NCBI RefSeq assembly: GCF_014280435.1 | Contig: NZ_CP060388.1 | Location: 4,308,399 to 4,372,398 of the forward strand | Origin: Sphingobium sp. KCTC 72723 | GTDB taxonomy: Bacteria > Pseudomonadota > Alphaproteobacteria > Sphingomonadales > Sphingomonadaceae | Direction of reading: 5' to 3' | DNA: 64,000 bases | Shown here: piece by piece, positions 53,691 through 63,294 of the stretch | How positions within the stretch are numbered: position 1 is the first letter of the stretch | How the letters are laid out: the number at the start of each line of letters is the position of its first letter | Position numbers and translations under genes: made by a program | Notes under the pieces: model-generated | Database searches by the model: none | Told to the model about the DNA's origin: nothing | Seen by the model: only the letters and a program-made list of their open reading frames with translations

Positions 53691-55679
53691 TCAACACATA
53701 TCGGGCGCGCGGGCTTCATTTGCAAGGCGGGAAATCACTTCATCCAGCGAAAGGATGGTCTGACCCTCGCTGCCCAGCACGCGCAGCGCGACCTTGCCTT
53801 CCTCCGCTTCACGCCGTCCCACGACCAGCAGGTTGGGGACTTTGGCAAGGCTATGTTCGCGCACCTTGTAATTGATTTTCTCGTTGCGCACGTCCGATTC
53901 GGCGCGGATTCCTGCCGCGCGCAGCTTGGCCACTACCTCTGCCGCATAATCGTCCGCGTCCGACACGATGGTCGCGACCATGGCCTGCACCGGGGCCAGC
54001 CAGGTCGGGAAACGCCCGGCATAATGTTCGATCAAGATACCGATGAAGCGTTCGTAGCTGCCAAAGATCGCCCGGTGCAGCATGACCGGCCGATGCCGCG
54101 CGCCATCTTCGCCGACATAGGAGGCGTCGAGTCGTTCGGGCAATACGCGGTCCGACTGGATCGTGCCGACCTGCCATGTCCGGCCGATCGCGTCGGTCAG
54201 GTGCCATTCCAGCTTGGGCGCGTAGAATGCGCCTTCGCCCGGCAATTCTTCCCAGCCATATTCGGGGGTGTTCAGGCCGGCAGCGGCGACGGCATTGCGC
54301 AGTTCGGTTTCCGCCTGATCCCACATCTCCTCGCTGCCGAAACGCTTTTCGGGGCGCAGCGCCAGCTTGATCGAGTAGGTAAAGCCGAAATCCTTGTAGA
54401 TGCGGTCGGCCAGCGCGCAGAAGGCGCGGACTTCCTCGACGATCTGGTCCTCACGGCAGAAGATATGCGCGTCATCCTGCGTGAATTGCCGCACGCGCAT
54501 CAGCCCGTGCAGCGCGCCATGCGGCTCGTTGCGGTGGCAGCAGCCATTTTCGTAGAGGCGCAGCGGCAGGTCGCGATAGCTTTTGATGCCCTGACGGAAA
54601 ATCAGCACATGCGCCGGGCAGTTCATGGGTTTGAGCGCCATCCAGTCGGCATCGTCCGACACCAGCGGGCCTTCATCCTCCACATTCGGCACTTCGTCGG
54701 GAATCACGAACATATTTTCGCGATATTTGCCCCAATGGCCCGAAATCTCCCACTGGCGCGCGTCCATCACCTGCGGCGTCTTGACCTCGCGATAGCCGGT
54801 TTCGTCGATCGCGCGACGCATATAGGCTTCCAGCTGACGCCAGATCAGATAGCCCTTGGGGTGCCAGAACACGCTGCCATGCGCTTCGGACTGAAGGTGG
54901 AACAGGTCCATCTCCGCGCCCAGCCTGCGGTGGTCGCGCTTGGCTGCTTCCTCCAGCCGCGTCAGATGCTCGTTAAGCTGCTTCTTGTTGAGCCAGCCGG
55001 TGCCGTAGATGCGGCTGAGCATCGCGTTCTTCTGATCACCGCGCCAATAAGCGCCCGACACGCGGGTCAGCTTGAACGCCGCCGGATCCAGCCGCCCGGT
55101 CGATGCCAGATGCGGTCCCCGGCACATATCATACCAGCCATCGCCGCTATGATAGACGGTCAGTTCCTCGCCAGCGGGCAGTTCCGCCGCCCATTGCGCC
55201 TTGAACGTCTCACCCGCCGCGTTCCACTGGGCGATCAGCGTGTCACGGCCAATCACTTCGCGGCGCAACGGCTTGTTGGCGGCAATGATCTCGCGCATCT
55301 TCGCCTCGATCGCGGGCAGATCCTCGTCGGTGAAGGGGCCGCGTTCGGGATTGGGCGCAAAGTCATAATAAAAGCCGTCGTCGGTCGACGGGCCAAAGGT
55401 GATCTGCGTGGCCGGAAACAGCGCCTGCACCGCCTCGGCCAGCACATGCGCAAAGTCGTGCCGTGCCAGTTCCAGCGCGTCGGCCTCATCCTTGGCCGTC
55501 ACCAAAGCAAGCTGCGAATCCTGTTCCAGCGGCCGCGTGATGTCGCGCAATTCGCCGTCCACTCGCGCCGCGATCGCCGCCTTGGCCAGACCCGGTCCGA
55601 TCGCCGCTGCAATGTCCGCCGGGGTAGTGCCGGGCGCGACTTCACGCACGGAACCGTCGGGCAAAGTGATTTTGAGCAT
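53691..55679 (-). CDS. thrS: Threonyl-tRNA synthetase
   Basis: ThrS charges tRNA-Thr. The 662-residue product has an N-terminal TGS domain ([20 protein letters not shown]), the editing domain with [11 protein letters not shown], and the class II core. [10 protein letters not shown] carries the zinc cysteine, and [40 protein letters not shown] is motif 2. The anticodon-binding domain closes the protein. The start at 55679 begins the TGS domain; the open frame upstream is spurious. infC follows, a typical pairing. Confidence 0.97.
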   Translation of the reverse strand: MLKITLPDGSVREVAPGTTPADIAAAIGPGLAKAAIAARVDGELRDITRPLEQDSQLALVTAKDEADALELARHDFAHVLAEAVQALFPATQITFGPSTDDGFYYDFAPNPERGPFTDEDLPAIEAKMREIIAANKPLRREVIGRDTLIAQWNAAGETFKAQWAAELPAGEELTVYHSGDGWYDMCRGPHLASTGRLDPAAFKLTRVSGAYWRGDQKNAMLSRIYGTGWLNKKQLNEHLTRLEEAAKRDHRRLGAEMDLFHLQSEAHGSVFWHPKGYLIWRQLEAYMRRAIDETGYREVKTPQVMDARQWEISGHWGKYRENMFVIPDEVPNVEDEGPLVSDDADWMALKPMNCPAHVLIFRQGIKSYRDLPLRLYENGCCHRNEPHGALHGLMRVRQFTQDDAHIFCREDQIVEEVRAFCALADRIYKDFGFTYSIKLALRPEKRFGSEEMWDQAETELRNAVAAAGLNTPEYGWEELPGEGAFYAPKLEWHLTDAIGRTWQVGTIQSDRVLPERLDASYVGEDGARHRPVMLHRAIFGSYERFIGILIEHYAGRFPTWLAPVQAMVATIVSDADDYAAEVVAKLRAAGIRAESDVRNEKINYKVREHSLAKVPNLLVVGRREAEEGKVALRVLGSEGQTILSLDEVISRLANEARAPDMC

Positions 55680-55872
55680 GGCGGACACGGAATTTCCTCG
55701 AAGAAGCATGAAATGCGCGGCACAAAAATCGCCGCGCCTTCCCCATAAATGGGCCGCCCTGCCTGTCAATAGAAGGGGCGTCATGAACCAGGCTGCTTCG
55801 TCCTGCTTATGGACTTGGCATTGCGCCTCGCTTAGCATCGCCGGGCAAGGGAGGGCAGGGGGCGTGCGGGCC

Positions 55873-56043
55873 ATGCGATGTGCAGTTGCGATCATTGTCT
55901 CTCTCGCTGTCGCCTTTGGCGCGGCGGGCCTTGTCGGCTGGCGCGACGGGGGCAGCGGTGCAGCGTCGCAAATCAGGGCAGTCGCCCCGCCGCATCGGGC
56001 GCAATCGCGGCAATATTGGCGCTATCTGCCCGTGCTGCGATAG
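55873..56043 (+). CDS. Possible small membrane or secreted protein
   Basis: ATG 55873, after a purine-rich GGGAGGGCAGGGGG, opens a 56-residue frame. It starts [20 protein letters not shown] (signal or membrane helix) and continues with a basic tail ending [10 protein letters not shown]. It converges with the dsrE-like gene, 3 bases apart. I do not recognise it; it is plausible but unproven. Confidence 0.45.
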   Translation: MRCAVAIIVSLAVAFGAAGLVGWRDGGSGAASQIRAVAPPHRAQSRQYWRYLPVLR

Positions 56044-56046
56044 GGT

Positions 56047-56412
56047 TCAGGCGAACAGCAAACGGGCGTCTTCATCGGTCGCTTGCAGAAACCCTACCGG
56101 CCCGCCGACCTCCACCCCCGATGGCAGCACATCCGCCGCCATGCCGCACAAGGCCAGCCCGCTCTGGCAGGCAATGATCGTCACGCCCAGCGCCTGCGCT
56201 TCGGCCAGCAGCGTCGCGAGATCGGGCAGGCCCGCCGCGCGATGCGCCACATCCTGCGGCGCTACGATCGGCGCGCGCAGCAATGCCACGGCATCGAGTT
56301 GAAGGAACAGTGCCGCCGCCCCGCCTAGCGCGGCCTGCGCCGCTGCCAGCACCAATGCCCCGCGCAGCCGCTCCGCATCGGGCGTCGTCACCACGATCCT
56401 TATGGCGCGCAC
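56047..56412 (-). CDS. DsrE-like sulfur-relay family protein
   Basis: The ~121-residue product is of the DsrE/DsrF/TusD fold: RIVVTTPDAERLRGALVLAAAQAALGG, then GVTIIACQSGLALCGMAADVL. The cysteine in ACQSG sits where DsrE-type proteins often carry the active residue. It starts at GTG 56412, inside the end of the ThiF/MoeB-like gene, and is the last gene of the ubiE operon. A role in sulfur or molybdopterin transfer with its neighbour is inference. Confidence 0.7.
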   Translation of the reverse strand: MRAIRIVVTTPDAERLRGALVLAAAQAALGGAAALFLQLDAVALLRAPIVAPQDVAHRAAGLPDLATLLAEAQALGVTIIACQSGLALCGMAADVLPSGVEVGGPVGFLQATDEDARLLFA

Positions 56413-57167
56413 AGTTCCGCCGCGCAGCCGGAACAGGCCGGGTCTTTGGGCAGGTCGAGCGTGCGAAAGCGCATGGACAGCAGATCCGCGATCAGCAGCC
56501 GCCCGGCCATGTCGGTGCCGAATGGCGCGAGCGCGCGAATCACCTCCAGCGCGGCCAGACTGCCGATCGCGCCGGTCAGCGCGCCGATGACGCCTGTTTC
56601 CGCGCAATTGCGTTCCGGCGCATCTTCGGGCGCGCCGACAAGGCAGCGATAGCAGGGCTTGTCCGCTTCCCATCCGCGATAGGTGGACAGTTGCCCCTCG
56701 AACGGGCCGACCGCCGCCGACACCAGCGGGATGCGCAGCCGTTGCGCCGCATCCGCCACCGCCAGCCGGGTGGTGAAACTGTCGCTGCCGTCCAGCACGA
56801 CGTCAGCGTCGCGCAGCATCAGCGCGGCATTATCCGCGTCGATCCGCGCGTTGATCGGGATCAGCTTCACGTCCGGGTTCAGCCGCGCGACTGCCATCAT
56901 CGCGACTTCTGCTTTGGGCGCACCAATATCGGCGGTGCCGAACATGACCTGCCGTTGCAGGTTGGAAAGGGCGACATCGTCATCGTCGATCACCCGGATG
57001 GTGCCGACGCCCGCCGCCGCCAGATAGAGGATCGCCGGGCTGCCGATACCGCCCGCGCCGATCACCGCGACATCGGCGGACAACAGTCGCGCCTGACCCG
57101 CGCCGCCAATTTCCTTCAGCACGATGTGCCGGGCATAGCGATCCAGTTGATCGTCGTTCAGCGTCAC
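56400..57167 (-). CDS. HesA/MoeB/ThiF family adenylyltransferase
   Basis: These E1-like enzymes adenylate the C-terminal glycine of small sulfur carriers (MoaD, ThiS). The 255-residue product has the start LNDDQLDRYARHIVLKEIGGAGQ, the nucleotide loop VAVIGAGGIGSPAILYLAAAG, IDDDDVALSNLQRQVMF and two CxxC zinc pairs (CYRC; CSGC). It starts at GTG 57167, overlapping the upstream stop as GTGA. MoeB and ThiF cannot be separated by sequence alone; no rhodanese domain is fused. Confidence 0.92.
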   Translation of the reverse strand: MTLNDDQLDRYARHIVLKEIGGAGQARLLSADVAVIGAGGIGSPAILYLAAAGVGTIRVIDDDDVALSNLQRQVMFGTADIGAPKAEVAMMAVARLNPDVKLIPINARIDADNAALMLRDADVVLDGSDSFTTRLAVADAAQRLRIPLVSAAVGPFEGQLSTYRGWEADKPCYRCLVGAPEDAPERNCAETGVIGALTGAIGSLAALEVIRALAPFGTDMAGRLLIADLLSMRFRTLDLPKDPACSGCAAELCAP

Positions 57168-57556
57168 GGCGCGTCGGACCAGAGGAAGCGCACCTGCGAC
57201 CGCATCCATTGCGGATCCGCGTTGCCACTCTTGGGAAAGGATCCACGCAAAGTGCCGAGGATGCGCCCGCTCACGAATTTTTCGATCGCCGGGCAGTGCG
57301 CATTGACTGGCGCGACCTTGAGCGGCTTGCCATCCCCTGACAACAGGAACAGCATGTTGATTTCCAGCAGCTTCGATCCCTCATAGGGGACCGCGCCGCC
57401 ACATTCATTCTTGCGATAGAGGCGGGCCACTTCCTCCGACCAGCGCGGCGACACCTTGCGCCCCAGCCAGCCGTCGATCACCGGCACGGCGGCCAGGTCA
57501 TCGGGCATGGCCACCATGGGGCTTGCGGCCAGCATCAGCGAAAGCAGCATCGTCAT
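57164..57556 (-). CDS. Secreted protein of unknown function in the dut operon
   Basis: The 130-residue product has a short signal peptide (MTMLLSLMLAASPMVA). Its mature domain contains NECGGAVPYEGSKLLEINMLFLLSGDGKPLKVAPVNAHCPAIEKFVSGRILG; two cysteines probably form a disulfide. I do not recognise the family. ATG 57556 follows GGAG and lies 4 bases after dut. It ends overlapping the ThiF/MoeB gene by GTGA. Confidence 0.7.
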   Translation of the reverse strand: MTMLLSLMLAASPMVAMPDDLAAVPVIDGWLGRKVSPRWSEEVARLYRKNECGGAVPYEGSKLLEINMLFLLSGDGKPLKVAPVNAHCPAIEKFVSGRILGTLRGSFPKSGNADPQWMRSQVRFLWSDAP

Positions 57557-57560
57557 CGCG

Positions 57561-58016
57561 TCACACTCCTGTCGAACCGAAGCCGCCCTGTCCCCGGACG
57601 GTGTCGTCCAGCATATCGACCTCCACGAAGCTGGCAAGCTGCACCGGCGCAGCCACCAGTTGGGCGATGCGGTCGCCGCGCTGGATCGCAAAGGGCTGGT
57701 CGCCCAGGTTGATCAGGATGATCTTCAATTCGCCGCGATAGTCCGCGTCGATGGTGCCGGGCGTGTTGGGCAGGCTGATGCCATGTTTCAGCGCCAGCCC
57801 CGACCGGGGGCGGACCTGCACCTCATAGCCTTCGGGAATAGCCATCGCAAAGCCGGTGGCCACGGCATGGCGACCGCCCGGTTGCAGGGTCAATTCCTCT
57901 GCCGACACCACGTCCATCCCCGCCGCATGTGCCGTAGCGTAGGACGGCACGGGCAGGCCCGCGCCATGGGGCAGGCGCTTGAGCTGGATGTCAATCGGAG
58001 CGAGCGGAGAGGGCAT
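57561..58016 (-). CDS. dut: dUTP diphosphatase
   Basis: Dut hydrolyses dUTP to dUMP, keeping uracil out of DNA and feeding dTMP synthesis. The 151-residue product shows all five trimeric dUTPase motifs, including [48 protein letters not shown] and the C-terminal GQGGFGSTG. It overlaps the coaBC end by 26 bases, a common dut-coaBC pairing. Confidence 0.97.
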   Translation of the reverse strand: MPSPLAPIDIQLKRLPHGAGLPVPSYATAHAAGMDVVSAEELTLQPGGRHAVATGFAMAIPEGYEVQVRPRSGLALKHGISLPNTPGTIDADYRGELKIILINLGDQPFAIQRGDRIAQLVAAPVQLASFVEVDMLDDTVRGQGGFGSTGV

Positions 58017-59244
58017 GGGCGACCTTTGCGATGAGTTTGTCCGCGACCTGACCCTTGGGCAGGACAGGCCATGTTTCGATGCCGGACGGCGTGACGATCT
58101 GCACGGCGTTATTCTCGCCGCCCATCACATCGCCTGAAACGTCATTGGCGACGATCCAGTCCGCGCCCTTGCGCGCCAGCTTGGCCTGGGCATGTTCGGC
58201 GATCTGCTGCGTCTCGGCCGCAAAGCCGATCAGCAGGGCGGGGCGGTGCGCATGGCGGCCCAGCGTCGCCAATATGTCCGGGTTTTCGACCAGCGCGAGT
58301 GGCGCGGGTTGGCCGCTGCCGTCCTTTTTCAGCTTCTGGTCCGCCGCATCGGCGGTGCGCCAGTCGGCCACGGCCGCGACCATGATCGCCGCGTCGGCGG
58401 GCAGCGCGGTTTCGACCGCGCTCAGCATTTCGCGCGCGGTCTGCACGTCGATCCGATCCACACCGGGCGGCGTCGGCAGTTGCACTGGCCCGGCGACCAA
58501 CGTCACCCGCGCGCCTGCCTGCGCGGCGGCGGCGGCGATGGCAAAGCCCTGCTTGCCCGACGATCGGTTGGCGATATAGCGCACCGGGTCGATCGGCTCA
58601 TGCGTCGGCCCGGCGGTGATCAGTATATGTTTGCCGTGCAATGCGGTGTTCGTTTCGGGCGCATCCGCAAAATCAGGCTGCCCTGCCAAGGAATCGCTGT
58701 TCTTCGGCAGCGCCAGCAACCGCTCGATCTCGGCCAGAATCGCTTCGGGTTCCGGCAGGCGCCCGGTGCCAAATTCCCCGCACGCCATCGCACCATCGTC
58801 CGGCGTCATGATATGGACGCCATCGGCATGGAGCCGCACCAGATTGCGCTGGGTCGCCCGATGATGCCACATCCGCACATTCATCGCAGGCACCGCCAGC
58901 ACCGGCTTGTCCGTCGCCAGCAGCAGCGTAGTGGCCAGATCATCGGCAATGCCGTTGGCCATCTTGGCGATGATGTTGGCGGTGGCAGGCGCGACCACGA
59001 CCAGATCGGCCTGACGGCTCAACTGGATATGGCCGATTTCCTGTTCGTCCTTCAGGTCGAACAGGTCGGTAAAGACCGGATTTTCGGTCAGCACCCCCAG
59101 CGAGAGCGGCGTCACGAATTGCTGCGCGGACCCTGTAAGCACCGCGCGCACCGCGATTCCCCGCTTGCGCAGCAGACGGACCAGTTCGAGCGATTTATAC
59201 GCCGCGATACCGCCGGAGATGATGAGGAGGATGCGGGGGGTCAT
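57991..59244 (-). CDS. coaBC: Bifunctional phosphopantothenoylcysteine decarboxylase/synthetase
   Basis: CoaBC carries out two steps of coenzyme A synthesis. Residues ~1-185 are the flavin-dependent decarboxylase ([24 protein letters not shown]; catalytic His and PAMNVRMW; the [10 protein letters not shown] flap with cysteine). Residues ~205-417 are the CTP-dependent synthetase ([35 protein letters not shown]). Its ATG overlaps the hepT stop (ATGA), so it is translated after the toxin gene. Confidence 0.96.
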   Translation of the reverse strand: MTPRILLIISGGIAAYKSLELVRLLRKRGIAVRAVLTGSAQQFVTPLSLGVLTENPVFTDLFDLKDEQEIGHIQLSRQADLVVVAPATANIIAKMANGIADDLATTLLLATDKPVLAVPAMNVRMWHHRATQRNLVRLHADGVHIMTPDDGAMACGEFGTGRLPEPEAILAEIERLLALPKNSDSLAGQPDFADAPETNTALHGKHILITAGPTHEPIDPVRYIANRSSGKQGFAIAAAAAQAGARVTLVAGPVQLPTPPGVDRIDVQTAREMLSAVETALPADAAIMVAAVADWRTADAADQKLKKDGSGQPAPLALVENPDILATLGRHAHRPALLIGFAAETQQIAEHAQAKLARKGADWIVANDVSGDVMGGENNAVQIVTPSGIETWPVLPKGQVADKLIAKVAHALSARSD

Positions 59245-59591
59245 GACTCGCGTAACTCAATTTGATCCCGACATAGCTTTTCAAGCGCGCCCAGATCGCT
59301 GGTCGCTGTCGCCCATATCCGGTCGGGGTCCACGCGCGCATATTGGTGCGCCACGATGTTGCGCAGGCCGATCATCGCGATCCAGGGCATATGATCGTGA
59401 CTGGCGCGGAAACTGGCTGACAGCTTGTTGGCATATTCACCGACCATGGACAGACGATAGGAGAGCAGATCAATGTCGTCGTAACTGTCCATGAACTGGG
59501 CGACCGTCAGCTTATCAAGATGGGCTTTGATACGTTCTGCGAGCAGTACGATCGTCTGCAAGTAGGCAAGGTCACGATCTTCCGCCAGCAT
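59241..59591 (-). CDS. HepT-like toxin (HEPN domain, DUF86)
   Basis: HepT toxins are HEPN ribonucleases whose activity is blocked when the partner MntA adds AMP to a tyrosine near the active site. The 116-residue product is all-helical and has the RX4HXY motif as RNIVAHQY near residue 77, which holds the catalytic Arg and His and the modified Tyr. The gene overlaps mntA by TGATG upstream and coaBC by ATGA downstream. It appears intact. Confidence 0.88.
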   Translation of the reverse strand: MLAEDRDLAYLQTIVLLAERIKAHLDKLTVAQFMDSYDDIDLLSYRLSMVGEYANKLSASFRASHDHMPWIAMIGLRNIVAHQYARVDPDRIWATATSDLGALEKLCRDQIELRES

Positions 59592-59887
59592 CAGAAAACA
59601 GGCACCGTGTCTCGACTGGCGTGGCGAGCGATTGTTGGCATAAGCATTTTACGTTCTGCAAGGTCGACATGGGTCCCGAGGATAGTTTCCAGTCGAAGCT
59701 GCAACCCGATAAAGTCGAGCAGGCTGGCGACCTTGCCTTTTTCAATCTCGCACATCAGATCAACGTCGGAATCCGCGCGCGCGTCCCCCCGCGCGACTGA
59801 TCCGAACAGGGCGAGCGAAGTGATTCCCGCAGCACGCAGTTCCGCTTCATGCGGCTTGATCCGGGCAATGGCTTCTTCGCGGGTCAT
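59591..59887 (-). CDS. MntA-like nucleotidyltransferase antitoxin
   Basis: The 98-residue product is a minimal nucleotidyltransferase. ITSLALFGSVARGDARADSDVDLMCEI contains the GSX10DXD active site (GS, ten residues, DVD). MntA antitoxins transfer AMP to HepT to silence it. The frame ends LMPTIARHASRDTVPVF. Its ATG overlaps the ubiB stop (ATGA) and its stop overlaps hepT (TGATG), so the pair is translated as part of the ubiB-coaBC operon. Chromosomal MNT/HEPN pairs are common; their insertion here is notable. Confidence 0.88.
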   Translation of the reverse strand: MTREEAIARIKPHEAELRAAGITSLALFGSVARGDARADSDVDLMCEIEKGKVASLLDFIGLQLRLETILGTHVDLAERKMLMPTIARHASRDTVPVF

Positions 59888-61425
59888 GTCGCGGAAGATA
59901 ATAGCAATGTCGCCCCAACGCCAGCCATCGCCGCGACCACCGCCACCAGCACATAACGCCATCCCCCGCCGACGCGGATCAGCTTCACGTCGCTCAACGG
60001 CGGGGGCGGAGGCGCACCGCCCTTTTCGGGAAAGGCGTCCTCGATCCGCCGCACCAGCCCCGGCAAACGCTGCAACGTCCGCCAGTTTCCGATCAGCGCA
60101 TCGGCGACCTTGGCTTCCGGGCCAAGTTCGTCGCGCAGCCAGTTCTTCACATAGGGGCCGCTGGTTTCCCACAGGTTGATGTCGGGATCGAGCGATGTCG
60201 CCACCCCTTCGACCATCACCATCGTCTTTTGCAGCAGCAGCAGATGCGGCTGGGTTTGCATGTCGAAATCGCGGGTGATGGCGAACAGGCCGTCCAGCAT
60301 CCCGCCGACCGACAATTCGCGCACCGGCTTGCCGCGCATCGGTTCGCCCACGGCGCGCAGGGCAGTCGCGAATTCCTCGACATTATGATGGCCCGGTACA
60401 TATTGCGCCTCGAAGTGGATTTCCGCCACGCGCTTGTAATTGCCGGTGATCAGGCCATAGAGAATTTCCGCCAGCCACATGCGCGCGCGCCGGTCGATCC
60501 GCCCCATGATGCCGAAATCGATCGCGACGATGTCGCCATCGGGACAGACGAACAAATTGCCCTGGTGCATGTCGGCGTGGAAAAATCCTTCCGCAATCGC
60601 CTGCCGCAGGAAAGCGTTGACCAGGCGCGCGGCAAGGGCGGGCAGGTCATGCCCTGCCGCGATCAGTGCGGCCCGGTCGCTGATCTTGATCCCGTCGATC
60701 CAGGCCATGGTCATGACCTTGCCGGTCGTGCGGTCCCAATCGATGACGGGGACGCGGTATCCCGGTTCGGCCACCATCGCTTCGGCCAGTTCGGACGCGG
60801 ACGCCGCTTCGCGCCGCAGGTCCAGTTCGCGCGCGGTCCAGCGCTTCATATTGGCGATGACCATGCGCGGGCGCAGCCGGGCGATCTCGCCCCCCAGCAT
60901 TTCGACATGAGCAGCGGCCCATTCATATGTCTGGATGTCGCGGGCGAACTGTTCGGCCACGCCGGGGCGAATCACTTTGACGGCCACGTCGCGCCCGTCG
61001 GTGGTGACGGCGCGATGGACCTGTGCGATCGACGCGGCGCCGACCGCCACTTCGTCGAAGCGGCTGTAGAGCGCCTCGATCGGGCGGCCGAAACTTGTCT
61101 CAATCTGCTTGCGGATCGTGTCGAACGGGACGGGGGGCAGCGCGTCCTGCAAGCGTAGCAGGTCGAGCGTCGCTTCCTCCCCTACCAGATCGGGCCGCGT
61201 CGCCAGCGTCTGCCCCAGCTTGATCGCTGCCGGGCCGATCGACTGGAACGCATCGGCATAGCGTGGCTGTTTGGGTACACGCGCACCAAAGCGCGCCAAC
61301 CGCACCAGACGCCGCACGGGCGCAGGCGTCAGCGGATCGCGCTCGATGCCCGTCAACGCGCCATGCCGCGCCAGCGTGCGCCCCCATTTCAGGAGCCGCC
61401 AGATATGGGTGATGTGCGCGGTCAT
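59884..61425 (-). CDS. ubiB: Ubiquinone biosynthesis ATPase/kinase-like UbiB
   Basis: UbiB is an ABC1/ADCK-family membrane ATPase needed for ubiquinone synthesis or lipid extraction. The 513-residue product has KxGQ (AAIKLGQTLATRPDLVG), A-rich AAASIAQVHRA with the family nucleotide loop, VAVKVIRPGV, ADMHQGNLFV and IDFGIMG. Two C-terminal helices (YVLVAVVAAMAGVGATLLL) anchor it. The start at 61425 begins MTAHITHIWRLL. It follows ubiE after a repeat-filled gap and overlaps mntA. Confidence 0.95.
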   Translation of the reverse strand: MTAHITHIWRLLKWGRTLARHGALTGIERDPLTPAPVRRLVRLARFGARVPKQPRYADAFQSIGPAAIKLGQTLATRPDLVGEEATLDLLRLQDALPPVPFDTIRKQIETSFGRPIEALYSRFDEVAVGAASIAQVHRAVTTDGRDVAVKVIRPGVAEQFARDIQTYEWAAAHVEMLGGEIARLRPRMVIANMKRWTARELDLRREAASASELAEAMVAEPGYRVPVIDWDRTTGKVMTMAWIDGIKISDRAALIAAGHDLPALAARLVNAFLRQAIAEGFFHADMHQGNLFVCPDGDIVAIDFGIMGRIDRRARMWLAEILYGLITGNYKRVAEIHFEAQYVPGHHNVEEFATALRAVGEPMRGKPVRELSVGGMLDGLFAITRDFDMQTQPHLLLLQKTMVMVEGVATSLDPDINLWETSGPYVKNWLRDELGPEAKVADALIGNWRTLQRLPGLVRRIEDAFPEKGGAPPPPPLSDVKLIRVGGGWRYVLVAVVAAMAGVGATLLLSSAT

Positions 61426-61433
61426 GCTATTTT

Positions 61434-61535
61434 CTCCCCTCCTCTTCAGGGGAGGGGCCGGGGGTGGGGGCGTGCCAGATGGCGCAGCGTTTGGGGATGG
61501 CCCCCACCCCAACCCCTCCCCTGGAGGGGAGGGGC
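61434..61535. repeat. GC-rich palindromic repeat between ubiE and ubiB
   Basis: Two nested inverted units, CTCCCCTCCTC/AGGGGAGGGG and CCCCTCCCCTGG/AGGGGAGGGG, enclose GGGGGTGGGGG and its complement CCCCCACCCC. Together they can form a very long hairpin inside the operon. It is unlike the repeat at 6422 and 13722. It may be a mobile palindromic unit and could cut ubiB expression relative to ubiE. Confidence 0.7.
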
Positions 61536-61551
61536 TTCGTAGGCGCGCCCA

Positions 61552-62283
61552 TCAAATCTTCCAGCCTGAATGGATCGCGACCAGCCCGCCCAATATCGGC
61601 TCGACCTTCGTGTTCACGAACCCGGCGTCGCGGATCATGCCTTCGAATTTGGGCATGGGCGGGAACCGGCGAATCGATTCGATCAGATAGCGATAGCTGT
61701 CGGCGTCATTGGCAAACAGCTTGCCCAGATGCGGCACCAGCTTATGCGAATAGACGTCATATACGTCCGAAAAACCCGGCCAGGTCGTTGTGGAAAATTC
61801 CAGGCAGAAAAAGCGCCCGCCAAATTTCAATACCCGGTGCGCTTCGCGCAACGCCTCGTCGATATGAGTGACGTTGCGGATGCCGAAGGCGATCGTATAG
61901 GCGTCGAAACTACGGTCGCCAAACGTCAGTTCCTCCGCATTCTGTTCCGACCACAGCAGGCCTTTCAGCCCCTTCTTGGTCGCCCGTTCCATACCCACGC
62001 CCAGCATTTCCGGGTTGATGTCCGACACGGTGACATGCGCGCCATGCCTGTGCATCCGAAAGGCAATGTCCCCGGTGCCGCCCGCCATGTCGAGAATCGC
62101 TTCGCCCGCCTGCGGTTTCACGCGCTTGACGAACTGGTCCTTCCACAAACGATGCGCGCCGACCGACATGGCGTCGTTCATCAGGTCATATTTTGCCGCG
62201 ACGTTGGAAAAGACCTCACGGACCATGCCCTGTTTGTCGGCGGCTTCGACGTCCCGATAGCCAAAGGATGCTGTTTCGCTCAT
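61552..62283 (-). CDS. ubiE: Demethylmenaquinone/ubiquinone C-methyltransferase UbiE
   Basis: UbiE is a SAM-dependent methyltransferase of ubiquinone synthesis. The 243-residue product starts MSETASFGYRDVEAADKQGMVREVFSNVAAKYDLMND, has the SAM loop ILDMAGGTGDIAFRM and signature YTIAFGIRNVTHIDEALREAHRVLKFGGRFFCLEFS. The start at 62283 gives the family length. It heads the operon that continues to dsrE and is divergent from mutM, a usual arrangement in this group. Confidence 0.97.
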   Translation of the reverse strand: MSETASFGYRDVEAADKQGMVREVFSNVAAKYDLMNDAMSVGAHRLWKDQFVKRVKPQAGEAILDMAGGTGDIAFRMHRHGAHVTVSDINPEMLGVGMERATKKGLKGLLWSEQNAEELTFGDRSFDAYTIAFGIRNVTHIDEALREAHRVLKFGGRFFCLEFSTTTWPGFSDVYDVYSHKLVPHLGKLFANDADSYRYLIESIRRFPPMPKFEGMIRDAGFVNTKVEPILGGLVAIHSGWKI

Positions 62284-62364
62284 GCTTGATCCTCTAGACA
62301 GAGATTGCGCGCCATTCCAGCCAAGAAGCTGGGAATTGGTGCCTCCTGTGCCTAGATGGTCTTT

Positions 62365-63177
62365 ATGCCAGAGCTTCCCGAAGTCGAAACCACTGTTGCG
62401 GGCCTGCGATCCGTCCTTGATGGCGCGGTCCTTGCCCGTGTCGAGCCGCGTCGCGCGGACTTGCGCTTCCCCATTCCGGTGGACCTGCGCCAGCGATTGA
62501 CCGGCGCGACCGTCACGGGCCTTTCGCGCCGCGCCAAATATGGGCTGATCGCGACCGACCGGGGTGACATGTTCGTCTTTCACCTTGGCATGTCGGGCCG
62601 CTGGCGGGTGGACCCGACCGAAATCGGCACCCACGATCATCTGATTCTGGAAACCGGGGCAGGGCGGTTGCTGGCGCTTAACGATCCGCGCCGCTTCGGG
62701 TCGGTCGATCTGGTGCGCAGCGATGCGTGGGAAAGCTATGGTCCCTTCACCCGGATGGGACCGGAACCGCTGGGACCAGATTTCGACGCCGCCACCCTTG
62801 CCCGCGCGCTCGATGGCAAGGCGACCTCGATCAAGGCGGCATTGCTGGACCAGCGAATCGTCGCGGGTCTGGGCAATATCTATGTGTGCGAAGCGCTCAA
62901 CATGGCGGGCATCGCGCCGACCCGTGCGGCGGGGCGAATCAGCGGCAAGCGACTCGGCCTGCTGGTGATGGCGATTCGCGAAGTGTTGACGGCCGCGATC
63001 GTCGCGGGCGGCTCCACTCTACGCGACTATGCCCGGCCGGACGGGGAATTGGGCTATTTTTCGAAACAATGGCGCGTCTATGGGCGCGAAGGGCAGATTT
63101 GCCCATGCGGCGGCACCGTGCAGCGCCGCGTGGACGGGGGCCGGTCGACTTTTTTCTGCCCCACATGCCAGCGTTAG
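62365..63177 (+). CDS. mutM: Formamidopyrimidine-DNA glycosylase
   Basis: MutM (Fpg) removes 8-oxoguanine and FapyG from DNA. The 270-residue product must start at ATG 62365 because the catalytic proline follows the initiator Met (MPELPEVETTVAGLR). The LDGKATSIKAALLDQRIVAGLGNIYVCEAL helix-two-turn-helix and the C-terminal zinc finger (CPCG ... FFCPTCQR) are intact. It is upstream of rpsT. Confidence 0.97.
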   Translation: MPELPEVETTVAGLRSVLDGAVLARVEPRRADLRFPIPVDLRQRLTGATVTGLSRRAKYGLIATDRGDMFVFHLGMSGRWRVDPTEIGTHDHLILETGAGRLLALNDPRRFGSVDLVRSDAWESYGPFTRMGPEPLGPDFDAATLARALDGKATSIKAALLDQRIVAGLGNIYVCEALNMAGIAPTRAAGRISGKRLGLLVMAIREVLTAAIVAGGSTLRDYARPDGELGYFSKQWRVYGREGQICPCGGTVQRRVDGGRSTFFCPTCQR

Positions 63178-63294
63178 CCGATGCCAACCCGTTGACGCCC
63201 GGAACGATCGCATGTAAGGGGCGCACCTTCATGAGACAGGTCGGTCATGTCCGACAGGTTTCTTCCCAAGATCTGACGAGAACCGAGGAATAGA

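Noticed and set aside
53145..55748. 867-residue plus-strand frame over infC and thrS
   Set aside because: It is antisense to two essential conserved genes and shows no protein family features; its length only reflects high GC content.
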